Positions 13,801 through 23,575 of a stretch of 64,000 nt of DNA are shown in pieces (within the stretch, counting starts at the first letter, position 1; each line of letters opens with the position of its first letter). Made by a program: the position numbers and the translations under genes. The notes beneath the pieces were generated by a model. The model was not told where the DNA came from and made no database searches. It saw only the letters and a list, made by a program, of their open reading frames with translations. Origin of the DNA: Poecilobothrus nobilitatus (Eukaryota > Arthropoda > Insecta > Diptera > Dolichopodidae). The stretch covers positions 110,053,996 through 110,117,995 of the forward strand of contig OX352774.1 of assembly GCA_947095535.1 (NCBI GenBank), given 5' to 3'.

Positions 13801-16579
13801 TAATACATCAAGCAAAAGTGTTTCATCAGCTTTCGGAAAAATATTTTTCATATACCTTTTAAAATAAATACATTGTTTTATTAGAACAAAAGCGCATTAG
13901 TTAGTGAACAAAAAATTAAATACAAATAAAGACTTTATATGATAATAAATAATGTAATTATAAAAAAAGATAATAATTTGATCAAATTGTTGGATTTGTA
14001 CAAAAAGCTAATTGAACTTAAATATGATATTAACAAAAAAAAAAATTGAAATTATAGGAAAGTATTAAAATTTTATTTATTATTAAAATTATGAAAATTC
14101 AAACTGTCGTTATTTCAAGCAATCTAGAAATATGTATCTTAAACTAAGTTTTTTGAGCTTATATTATATAATCAATAGCACTCTTTATTTTCAATAACTA
14201 AATATCAAATATTTTTTAAATAAGAACTGAATTTCATTGATCAACAACAGAGTTTGGGAAAGTTTAAAATTAAAATTGAATAATAGGGCTTTTTGATTTA
14301 TCGGAATCACATATTAACTGCATCGTTTCGTTTTCAGTGCATATCGCTAAACATTTGCTTTTGTTTTTGATGTTTGCTTAAAAATAAAAAGAAAATGTTT
14401 AATCAAAATCAAAAAAAACCAAAATAAGATATAACAAGAGAGTGATGCCAACGTAACACCTTTTATAGCTTAGGATTGGCTTAGGGCCTTTATTACGAAA
14501 TATATAAATAAAAACTTAAGTTTCTATGCAATAAAACTAAGAAAACAACTCATAAAGTAATAAAATAAAACTTTCACAAAAATTATAAATATGTGTATAC
14601 AAAAATAAAACTATTGAAAGAAAATCAATCAACCTCAATTTCATTTTTGGTGAAGAATGTGGTTTTGGTGAATTACGCTTTTGCTCTCCAAATACTGGTG
14701 ATCCATATAGATGTCCAACAAATCCATTTTTTATACTTGAAGGACGAAAACTTGAAGAGTTAGGCATAGGACTTCCAGATCTAGAAAAATAATCTAAACG
14801 ACGTGTTGGTGGTGTCATTTGAAATGCATAATTGTTTTGATTAAATAAATGACGCTGAACAGGTGGAGTTGTGAAGGGTCCTGGAGTGCACAATGGGTGC
14901 TTTTCAACTTGTAAAGCGCTTATGACCACTGATTCACTATTATAATATCTTTATTTTGTTATAGTTTCATTTCAAGCATTTTCAAATTATAGAAAGTGTT
15001 TAACATAAATATATACATACACACATTAGTGGAAAGCGTGAAAGCAAAAAGCGTATTAGTGATTTTAGTATTGATTATCGGATTTTAAAAATCTAAATAC
15101 ATTGAAATAATTTTGATATTAAAAGGAAACCTACTTTTTTAATAATAATCGTATGTGATTTTCACCGGCTGTCGGAAACATCGTTTGTATTTTTGAAACA
15201 ACTGTATTTGTATCAATTTGATTGGTGAAAGAAGTTTCCTGCATTGGAATAGATTTACGGCGATTATTACCAATACTATCTAATCTTGTTGTATTTGGTG
15301 AATCATAAGTTCGTAATAAAGGTGTTTCCTAAAAAATAATTTACAATTATATTTATTATTATATTATGTACTTAAAAAATATTTTAAATTGTAATAAGGT
15401 TATCATCATTCATATTTTTTGACAAAAAAAAATACAATAAATACAAACAATACATACCATGGTCGTTTGACTAATTGTCGACATTAAAGGACTTCCAGAA
15501 ATACTTTGTATACTAGAATGTGGTCCTTGAAATGCTTTTACAGCTGTAAAATTATTTACTGGATAAACATGATAAGGGGACCCATGCATAGGCTAAATCA
15601 AAAAATAATAATAACAACAATAGAGACTTATACTAACAATAACCCCAAAAACTAATTAAAAAATTACTAAAACTGTAAAAAGTGAACTGCAATTATTTAC
15701 AGAAACAGTTTAAATAATGTAAAACACTTTTAAAAAATATATTTGCAATCTCTTTTTTGTTAAATAAAAATTTGTTTTGAAATCCAAATCAATTCAAATT
15801 ATAAAACTAAGTTGCAATTTATAACTTTTAATTTACCTGTAAGGGTATAGATTCAATTGAATCATTTCTTAGTTGTACATATCCAGGTCTCGGATCTTGT
15901 AATTGTAAAGCTTTAGTAATATGATTAATGTAATAACTAAGAAAAAAATAAGAAATTTTATAAAAATAAATATTAGTTAAATATTAATTAACTAAAGCTG
16001 ATTATTATTATTATTATTAATATTAAGAAAGTATAGGTGCATACAATAGATTGTTTTTTTATTAAAAGCTAAAAGTTATTACCTATGCATAAAAAGAAGT
16101 ATAACTGCCTCTTTTGAAGTAAAAAAAAATAAGAATTTTTAATTTTATAATGACATCATTAATTAATAATATCAAAATAAATTATAATTTTCAAATTCAT
16201 TTTTACTAACTAATTGAAAAGATTGACTAATGTCAAAGATTATCGATTAATAATTTCACTTCACAAAATTTTATTGAATTTTATAATATTCATATTGTAA
16301 ATTCTAATATGCATTAATATCTCAAATATTGTAAATATTTACATACATACATATATTTTTTTAAACAAAACATAAGAAATTTTTGTATTCATTTTTAATA
16401 ATTAGTGTTAAATTATGTTAATGCATATAATAAATTCATACTTCAAAAGAATTAGGATATATTGTAATAAAAATCATCTTTTACGGTAAATTCATTTAAT
16501 AAAATATTTACCATTTTCCATTATTTTCATCATATTTACATTCCCAACCTGGAGGAAGCAAATTCTTTTTTTCAGACAT
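4872..16579 (-). CDS. WW domain plus three CUE/UBA-like domains protein (11 exons, 637 aa)
   Basis: Minus-strand exons: 16579-16512, 15936-15837, 15592-15458, 15328-15135, 14948-14634, 13855-13782, 13709-13557, 13152-12939, 7416-7096, 5273-5139, 5076-4872 (stop TAA). All introns are GT..AG and every phase joins cleanly, giving 1914 nt. Residues 7-41 form a WW domain (LPPGWE, then YYINH and DPRP); residues about 149-180 form a CUE-like bundle (FPTAGENHIRLLLKK, VVISALQVE), with a second at 271-310 (IFPKADETLLLDVLANS, ERLIAMGY) and a third at 347-390. A Ser-rich linker follows, then C-terminal Gly-Pro repeats (NGPDESLL, KGPDTNNL, CKGPQNGLAKG). CUE/UBA folds usually bind ubiquitin and WW domains bind proline motifs, so an adaptor role in ubiquitin signalling is an inference. 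I do not recognise the gene name. Intron 8 is 5.5 kb and holds transposons. Confidence 0.8.
5623..5657. repeat. Poly-T tract in intron
   Basis: Two long T runs separated by a G lie in intron 9 of the WW-CUE gene. This could be the A tail of a minus-strand retroposed sequence or simple slippage; no SINE or LINE body is visible beside it. Confidence 0.5.
9225..9590 (+). mobile_element. Possible LINE endonuclease-end fragment (RTE/CR1-like)
   Basis: Within the 5.5-kb intron 8 of the WW-CUE gene, this stretch is less AT-rich than its surroundings. One frame reads DIDSEPALIISYNRLKVKF at about 9276-9332, which resembles the end of a LINE endonuclease (usual pattern D-x-x-SDH-x-L-V followed by basic residues), with the catalytic SDH degraded to SEP. 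The following frame has further Lys/Arg-rich segments interrupted by stops. The likeness is weak and short, so it could be chance. Confidence 0.3.
10300..10560. repeat. Diverged repeats of TTTGCA-rich units
   Basis: Several copies of CTCATTTGCA / CCATTTGCATTCTTGC / CATTTGCACCG-type words occur between about 10345 and 10540 (for example CTCATTTGCATTTGCACCG near 10361 and CTCATTTGCACCGTTGCG near 10519). They suggest an old duplicated segment inside intron 8. I see no coding content. Confidence 0.4.
10980..12235. mobile_element. Inverted-repeat element (about 60-bp arms) carrying a SINE
   Basis: The left arm (about 10981-11045) reads GGTATAG..ATAATAAACTATG..TATACAGATGTCTCATTCCCATATAAAAAAACGAT. 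The right arm, read on the other strand from 12234 to 12170, reads GGTATAG in diverged form, then ATAATAAACTAC..TATACAGATGTCTCATCACCATATAAAAAAATGAT. The arms are about 80% identical over 60 bp and about 1.13 kb apart. No transposase frame is visible between them, so it looks like a non-autonomous inverted-repeat element. It lies in intron 8 of the WW-CUE gene and was later hit by the SINE at 11809-12004. Target duplication not resolved. Confidence 0.55.
11809..12004 (-). mobile_element. tRNA-derived SINE, family A copy 1
   Basis: Read on the minus strand it begins GGGGCCTCGGTGGC and has an RNA polymerase III box A (GTGGCAAAGTGGG) and box B (GGGTTCGAGTCCC) spaced as in a tRNA. A body shared with the copies at 41998 and 59014 follows (GCCACGCCTGAACAGGAAAG, then GTCCACATTTATGTGGC) and ends in an A run. 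TATACAATT flanks both sides (11800-11808 and 12005-12013), a target-site duplication that proves insertion by target-primed reverse transcription. It is nested in the inverted-repeat element at 10980-12235 and so is younger than it. Mobilised in trans by a LINE, by family precedent. Confidence 0.9.
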
Positions 16580-18320
16580 ATTTTGTTTACTATTAAAACA
16601 ATTTTCTTTTAATTTTTTTATGTTGACAATTTTTGTATTATTGATTTTTGTCCTTGAATATGTGACAATTGACAAATGACAACCCATGCCCACCCATGCA
16701 AAACCTGCTTACCTATGTATATATGATTTAAAATGAGAAGAGTTGCCGTAAGAATGTAATTGGGGTTGATAAAAATTGTAAGGGATTTTAATGGATTTAT
16801 GATGTATCATAAGTCATAACCTACATTCATTTTTAGAAGAGCTGGACATTGAAATACTTAAATAGATTTGTGCAAATTGTAAATGCATTGTGAGAAAAAG
16901 CTTCGAACATTTCATACAGATTTTTTTGTTCTTTTCTGTTTTTGTTTAAAAAAATGCCCATTTTTAACAATTTTCTTTTCGAGTATGAAATATTTACCCA
17001 AACATGCCAAATTGTATATTAAAATACAATTTGGAAATTGTATTGAAAAATCTTTAACATGCCAAAATTTCAGCTTTCAACTCGAAATTGTCAACAAAAT
17101 TAAATTTTTTTCTAGCGTTTCATATCGCCGCCATTTAATACTCAAAAAATTATGAGAGTACACAATTATAACAAACTAGCAGAGTACCCGGTTAATATTT
17201 TAATTTTTATTGCATTTAATAACATTTCATTCAATTTTTTTTAGCAAATTGAATAAACAGAGCGAAGAATTTGAGACAATTCGTCTACAAAAAATCTTTA
17301 AAGGAATCAATAATCTATTGAGTACACAATTTCGGCGAAGTGAGTTTTCACAATATATTCGTTAATACCGAAACATAAAGTCGCATTTTAATTATAAAAG
17401 ACCATAATGTAATACATTTTTTTTCGTAAGTAAATTTTCTATTGTTCGCTCTGTCCCTCCGTCTGATTACAAAACTTATATACTGTTTAATAAGGAGCAA
17501 TGAAATATTAACTATGCAGGTCTCTTAAAAGAGTACTGTTGTAGAACAACATTTTTAGGTACCCTCAACATAGGAGATCCGATAGCACCGACAGCCGATC
17601 AAATCAAATTTTGAAAAAACTTCTTTTTAAATGCATACATCTTAGATTTTGTTTAAAATATGTTCAATATAAAAAATACATGATTGGCTTTTACCTTTAC
17701 AAATCAACCAGAATTTTTTTACGTTTAGTTTTTCTAATTATGTTTTCAAATTGATTGGCTCTATAATAATATGTGTAATATGTGTAAAAATTAATATGTA
17801 TATAATAATATGTGTAAAAATTGTATATGGATAAGAATGCAAGGTTTTCTGTTCTTTACATATGTATGTACTCTTTTTTGATTAAATACAGTACAGTGAA
17901 ATGTGAATATATTTTCTAATTTAATTGATTATTTTTATAGTATTTTTAAATATACGGATATTATTACATACTATATGTACATATTTCAATAATATTTTAT
18001 GGGAAATATGTTATACACATGCATCTTATATAAGTAGACCCCATGTAAGTAATGCATTTTTGAATGATGGTATGATGATTGTGTAATGTAGGAGATTGTT
18101 CCTGTTTTTTTAACAACAGCCGAAAATGTTATATTGTTACTTAAACACAGTATTCTTAAGATACTTAATAAGGTTTCTTTAATTACTGTTCTTTATTAGA
18201 AATTTGCATTGAAAGGTTTTTATGGAATATTAATAACGGTTAGATAAAAGTAAAGAGTGTTGGAAATATCTTTTTAATAATAATAATAATAATAATACAA
18301 AAAATTAGGCAGAATACTTT
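16580..18320. other. Upstream region of WW-CUE gene, no gene seen
   Basis: The promoter and 5' UTR of the minus-strand WW-CUE gene must begin here, but no TATA box or initiator can be claimed. From 16814 to about 17150 there is a diverged copy of the dispersed repeat that contains AGAAGAGCTGGACATTG (see 19170 and 54505). The 90-residue frame at 16883-17155 falls inside that repeat and looks accidental. A (TAA)n tract lies at 18278-18296. Confidence 0.5.
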
Positions 18321-18324
18321 TAAT

Positions 18325-18890
18325 AGGTGCTCGTGTGGAAATGGGTTAACAAATGTTAACAAACATTTTGTCACAGGCTTTATTTAGAACCATAAATCCA
18401 TCCTACCAAATTAGACACACACACAAATTAGAATGTTTTTTGATGGTCTATCGTGCCGAAATGTGTTAACTTATCACGACAAAATGTATTGAATCAGTTT
18501 GTGTGCTAAAGTGCAATACTTGTGCAAATTTTCAATTGGCCAAATCGTTTAAAAAAATTCATTGAGCCCTGGTGCCGAAACGGCTTAATGGATCGTAACC
18601 AAATCGTAACCTCAGTGAGCTCCTGTGGTAAAGAGCTACACTTTTGTAAATTTTCAACTCAATTGGTCAAACCGTTTAAGCAGGACAATGGAAAACCGAA
18701 AAAGCTTTAAATAGCTCTCAGGCCGCAGTGGGTTAATGAACCGAAACACCATATAGCCTATAACACTTTCCGTGGTCGTAGAAATGTTCCTGCAAAATTT
18801 GGTTGCAATCGGACTGGTGGTTTTTACGTGAAAAGGGCACAAACAAACAAATAAACAGCATTTCTGCTTTATATATTAGATTAGTGAATA
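18325..18890 (+). repeat. Tandem-like diverged repeat block, about four units of 120-150 bp
   Basis: Related words recur at about 18333 (GTGTGGAAATGGGTTAACAAA), 18450 (GTGCCGAAATGTGTTAAC), 18571 (GTGCCGAAACGGCTTAATG) and 18723 (CCGCAGTGGGTTAATGAACC). Each is followed by a GCAAATTTTCAA / GTAAATTTTCAAC / GCAAAATTTGGTTGCAATCGG segment. The block ends with AAAGGGCACAAACAAACAAA and TTTCTGCTTTATATATTAGA, a tail style I associate with insect interspersed repeats. The two short frames across it (18522-18842) are chance. Helitron or LINE 3' end are both possible origins. Confidence 0.55.
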
Positions 18891-19169
18891 ATTTAAAAGC
18901 TTTCTACTGCAAATTTGGTAAATATAATTTAGTTCAAACTAAATTTTTAAATTTTTAATTATAATAAAAAATTATAAAATTTATATAAAAATAAAGTTTA
19001 AAGCTTTTTCTTTATGCCAATAAAAAAATTAACTTTCAAATCATATTTTTCCGCAATATTTTGAAAAAAAAAAAAAAGAAGTACCAGATTCTGGTTAATC
19101 AATTTTCGTTTTTTCCTATACAGTCTATAAAAAAAAATTATTGTAAATAGAATATTCATGTACTTACAC

Positions 19170-19560
19170 ATAACCTACATTAATTTTTAGAAGGCCTGGA
19201 CATTGGGAGAGGAAAGCTAAATAGTAGTCCTTTTTTTCAAAATAAATACACGTAGTCTTATGGGAAAAAATAGTAGTCCTCCTAGAAATCTGGAAATAAC
19301 ACAAAAACTACAAATTTTTTTTAATTTCGTTCTAAGAGAGCATTAAAGTTCATTCTTTTTTACATTTTTTAGTAAAAAGAAATTTTTAAAAATTGTATAT
19401 TTTCATTCATAAATATGCTTTTTAAAAAATGTCTTCCAACTACTTTTCAACAAAAAAAAACTTTTTAAAAGAGCATTAATTTGGTACATTACTGAGCAAA
19501 AAAAATGTTGACAAAATAATTTTTATTGCAATATCGATTTGCTTTAATAAATAATTCAAA
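19170..19560 (+). repeat. Dispersed repeat copy containing AGAAGGCCTGGACATTGG
   Basis: The stretch carries AACCTACATTAATTTTTAG, AGAAGGCCTGGACATTGG and TACACGTAGTCTTATGGG, then two AAAGAGCATTAA-type segments and ACTGAGCAAAAAAAATGTTG. The same series in the same order occurs at 54505-54850, and partial copies occur at 16814 (+), 47100-47230 (-) and about 56745 (-). No coding capacity or terminal repeat is visible, so the class is unknown. Confidence 0.6.
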
Positions 19561-19684
19561 TTCAAATTCAAAATACGAAAACTTGAAAAAAAAATATATT
19601 AATATATATATTATATTAAATAAATATTTTTTTATTTATTTAAAACTCCCCTTGTAATTAAAATATAAAATTAGAATCTATAAT

Positions 19685-19800
19685 GAAATCCCTAATCCCA
19701 AAATTCAAATTCAAAAATCCAAATCCGAAAATACGTAATTCCAAAATCCAAATTCCCAAAACCAAAATTCCGAAATCCAAAATTATATAATCCAAACTTA
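19685..19800 (+). repeat. AATCC/AAATCCAAA minisatellite
   Basis: A run of imperfect 8-10-bp units of the form CCAAAATTC / CCAAATCC / CCGAAATCC covers about 115 bp. Similar runs occur at 40012-40070 and 59395-59460, so this is a recurring satellite-like motif and not a local slip. Confidence 0.6.
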
Positions 19801-20050
19801 ATAATTTATATATTTTGTTAAATTAAAATTTAATATAATGAAGGCTATTAAAAACTTTAACTACTTGTAAAGTAACAAAATAAGTGATAAAATTCTTTTA
19901 AAAATTAGAAATTAAATTATTTCACCTTTTAGGAATCTATTTCTGAGAAAACTAAAGCAATACATAAGCAAGGTTCACTCAGCTCTTTCTCAAAATGGAC
20001 TGTAAATATTTTCTTCATTGCCTATCTAGAGGTAATATATCTATGATCGA
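19795..20050 (+). repeat. Dispersed repeat, uninterrupted copy (paralogue of 32100-32830)
   Basis: The sequence TTAATAATTTATATATTTTG through CTACTTGTAAAGTAACAAAATAAG, TTTCACCTTTTAGGAATC and GGTTCACTCAGCTCTTTCTC recurs at 32100-32830. There it is split by a 491-bp MITE. This copy keeps the empty site (AAATTAAATTATTTCACC at about 19910-19927) and so shows the pre-insertion state. Confidence 0.65.
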
Positions 20051-20424
20051 AACATAAAAAAAATTGTCACACGTCATTAATAGTACGATTTTTTTTATGT
20101 TTAGATTTTGCTCAGTTTGGATCCATCCTTCAAAAATCGCTTCAAATAAAAAGAAATATTGTTTTTAAGTTATCTACACAGTTAAGTTAAAACAAAATCG
20201 AAAATTTATAAATGATTTGATAAATTTGTTTAAGAAAAAATAAATAAATTTATCAAATATAATAAAAAAAGAACTTATTAAAAAAAATACTTTTCACTAG
20301 TTGTTCTAAAAAAATTCACATTTCACAATGATATTCTAATAGACACAACTTAATAAATATGTGTACGCCTGATGTTGCAAATTCAATTTTTACTTATTTT
20401 AAGCGTAAACGAGGAAGAATGAAG

Positions 20425-20740
20425 CTGACTTCAGAATTGCATATATCTGCGGTATTACTACAAGAACTATACTTAATTATATACGGTATTACTTAAGAAC
20501 ATCCAATTTCATAATAAATCCAAACAAAAATAGATAAAAAAGATCAAAATACAAAACGATTTGAAATGTATACTAAAGTAGCTACAAATTTTTGTATACA
20601 TAAAATATCCACTTTATACACATTATCTGCATATAACAAACAATATTGAATGCAAAACTGTATAGATATCTGTGCATATAAACTATTTGAACGCTATACT
20701 TTGTAGTACTACAGTATATCTACAATTTTGAAGTCAGGGT
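20425..20740. repeat. Possible foldback element
   Basis: GACTTCAGAATTGCATATATCTG..TATTACTACAAGAACTATAC at about 20430-20478 is matched on the other strand by GACTTCAAAATTGTAGATATACTG..TACTACAAAGTATAG at about 20736-20690. The arms are about 75% identical over 45 bp and 210 bp apart. No coding content; the ends are not defined. Confidence 0.4.
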
Positions 20741-21159
20741 GAGTTGCCTTTCTCAACTATTATGTCTTGAGCACAATTAACGTAGTTAGCACGCAGCCAT
20801 AAAGTTACAAAATATCAAAAAACGTAGCCATCAAATTTGTAAAATTCAAGTTCATTACTAAACGTTAGAAGCGTTAGAATTACATTTAAAAAAAGTAAAT
20901 AAAAAGTAAAATAAAAAATTTTGTAAATAAGGTGGATAAAATAAATAAAATACTAAAATAAACTATGTATATTATAAAATATTTATATGTAACTATAATT
21001 AATTCCAAATTTCAACAATATATTTTTGTCAAATTGATTTACTTTTATTTAATTAATGATGATCACTATTGAAGCAAATAACAGTAACAACAATAGTACC
21101 AGAAAATATTTGCTTATCTTTGGTGTCACTCATTTTTTGTATTTATTATATTGTTTTTG

Positions 21160-21260
21160 GTTAGCATAGGCAAAAGATACGAAAATGAGGTGTGTGTAAA
21201 AAAGAAAACTCTATAAATATAAAAATATCGTCCAACCATAGATATAATATTAATAGATAG
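21160..21260 (+). repeat. Dispersed repeat (GCATAGGCAAAAGATAC family)
   Basis: GCATAGGCAAAAGATACGAA followed by AAAGAAAACTCTATAAAT and ATCGTCC recurs at about 29985-30075 (GCATAGGCAGAAGATACAAA) and, on the other strand, at about 42735-42780. The 72-residue frame at 21126-21344 crosses it and is regarded as non-coding. Confidence 0.5.
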
Positions 21261-22390
21261 GCAACATAACGAAAAAATTTCAGCCACTTTTTGAGTAACA
21301 GCTGTTTTTGGATTATATAGTTTCCCCTGCAAATATTCCCGCAAAATGAAACTTTCGCGCTTTTAAATTTTTTTATTTACAGAAATCAAAGTAAAATAAA
21401 AATTTGTTTGATTATTTAATATTGAATGATGTTTTAATATTGAATTCTGATTATTGACAATGAACTCTTATTATAAATCATGAATTGTTCTTTGTAATGG
21501 TATTCTAAAATGAAATATATGTATATATATATATATATTTTCTAGTTAAAAAAAATTATAAATTAATGTATTTTCAAAACAATTTAACAAATAAATAACT
21601 TACATATAACCCTTATCAGATATTTTACCTTTCAGATATAATACCATTAGGTTTTATTTAACTGTAGTAACAGTACCTTTTTAATATTTTGTAATTTTTG
21701 TTTCATAAAATAAGAGAATCAACATATTTTCTGGAAGTTCTTTTAAACAAAGAAGTAATAATGTTACAATTTATTGGTGAACAGTATTTTTATAAGTTGA
21801 TAATATGGGATTGAATCTCATTTTGTCAAATCAAAATAATATGTCACATAGTACTGAATACATAAAACTGGAGTATGAAGTTTTCTCTAACAAATTAGTT
21901 TAATATATAACTGGTTCATATATCTTAATAAAAAAAAAATGCTTAATTTAAAAGTTAATAAAGCGTAAATTTCAATACTTACAACACAATAATATCGAAT
22001 AATTTTTCTAAAATTCTCTAATCCAGATTTGTTATCTTCTGGTTTAAATATAGATAGATATATATTTCCATATATTCGGTGGGAATTCTAATCTGTACTT
22101 TTCTTTTTATATTTTTTATTAACAATATCTATATTTTTTAATCCTGCTTTTTGTTCTGCTACTGCTTCATACTACTTAACTAAAATCTAAATAAATACAA
22201 GTACTGTGATCTGTGAATGTACTTATTTGGTTTTAGAAGAAACTGTTCTATATGCTTTTACGCATAAATTGTTCAAAATCTAAACAGCTGTTTTAGCTTT
22301 AGAGTAAAACTTATGTTAACTTTTGGCTGAAAATACTTGAATATGAAATACATTAGAATGAAAGAGAAGCTGCCAATCTATATTATAATC

Positions 22391-23270
22391 ACCCATATTC
22401 TTGAAGACTCTTCACTTACGCGATGAAAATATTTATCACATCACGTCTATATAAATTTGTAATTCTCGAAGACTCATGATGAAAATTTTTGTTATGTTGG
22501 TAGTAATTTACTGTCAAATGAAAATTTTGCCATATTTAAACGTTCAGATGAAATTATTTAAAAAAGAGATTTGATTTTTAAATAGTAAATGAAAGTACAT
22601 ATTCATTAGTTGCAAGAAGCTGTCGTATCTTGCGAACCAGAAGTCGGACCGACGTGAAACCTAGTCCCCGATTCTGTAATAGAAATTAAAAATAAATGTA
22701 CCAAAAAGTGGCACCCTAATTTTTGGGTGCTATTTTTTTGGGCGGGCTTAAAGTCGAACTTTTTTTTTCTATATTTTAATTCTACAACAAAATCAGGGAG
22801 TACCTTTTTTAAATCATGTCGGTCCGACTTCTAGTTCGCAAGATACAGGAGCTTTTTGCAACTTATAACTTTGTAAATATGTACTCCTATGCTAGTTCAA
22901 TAATTTGTAAAATATACTAAACAAAACCAACATTCACTAAAATATTAAATTATTTTTAATCATACATATTTCCTTTCTAGTCTATTCATTCTTATATTTT
23001 TATTTAAACTTAAACTTAACTAAAAACTAAAAACAAAATACTTAATTCCTAAGAATTGCTTAAAAGTGATATTTATCGTACAAAAATTTTGGTGTAATAG
23101 AAAATGGATATCGCTTCGTAGGAAAAGTCTTCCAGAAACACCACACCACACACGATACTTTTGATATTTAATATTGCGTCAAATTATAAACATCACTTTA
23201 GAGTTTTGCAGAATTACAAATCATCGCGTCAGTGATACTCTTCGTATGATAAGTCTTCAAGAATATGGGT
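22391..23270. mobile_element. Inverted-repeat DNA element, copy 1 (880 bp, uninterrupted)
   Basis: It starts with ACCCATATTCTTGAAGACT and ends with the exact reverse complement AGTCTTCAAGAATATGGGT. Inside is a second inverted pair: GTATCTTGCGAACCAGAAGT with GTCGGACCGAC (22625-22655), against GTCGGTCCGAC with TTCTAGTTCGCAAGATAC (22818-22846). The whole unit can therefore fold on itself. A second copy lies at 60086-61394 in the same orientation, about 90% identical by eye. No transposase frame of useful length is present, so it is a non-autonomous element. Flanking TATAATC/GATTATA extends the palindrome, and the target duplication is not resolved. Confidence 0.8.
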
Positions 23271-23449
23271 GATTATATCGTCCAACGATATTTTATTTTG
23301 ATGCATATCATCCATAAATTAGCTGAATATCAATATCGTCTATAAATTCTTTACCCGGCAGCCAGACGAGACAGTATCACTATCTTGCGAGTGTGTAATA
23401 CGAAATATCAAATTACTGTTTGTGTGACGTATGTGGCATTTTTACTATT

Positions 23450-23575
23450 AAGACATTTCATTTATTATCAAAATTATTTAAATTTATTTTATATTTTATC
23501 AAAATTTTTCAAGTTTATTTTATATATTATCAACATTTTTCAAGTTTATTTTATATTTTTTAAAAATATTTCATG
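23450..23575 (+). repeat. AT-rich tandem repeat, about 36-bp units
   Basis: Three to four units of TCAAAATTTTTCAAGTTTAT / TTTATATATTATCAACATTT / TTTCAAGTTTATTTTATATT type follow one another. The 119-residue frame at 23385-23744 is generated by this tract and is not considered a gene. Confidence 0.6.

Noticed and set aside
18522..18842. Short frames on both strands in the tandem-like block
   Set aside because: They fall in a repeated non-coding block, and the units do not keep the frame.
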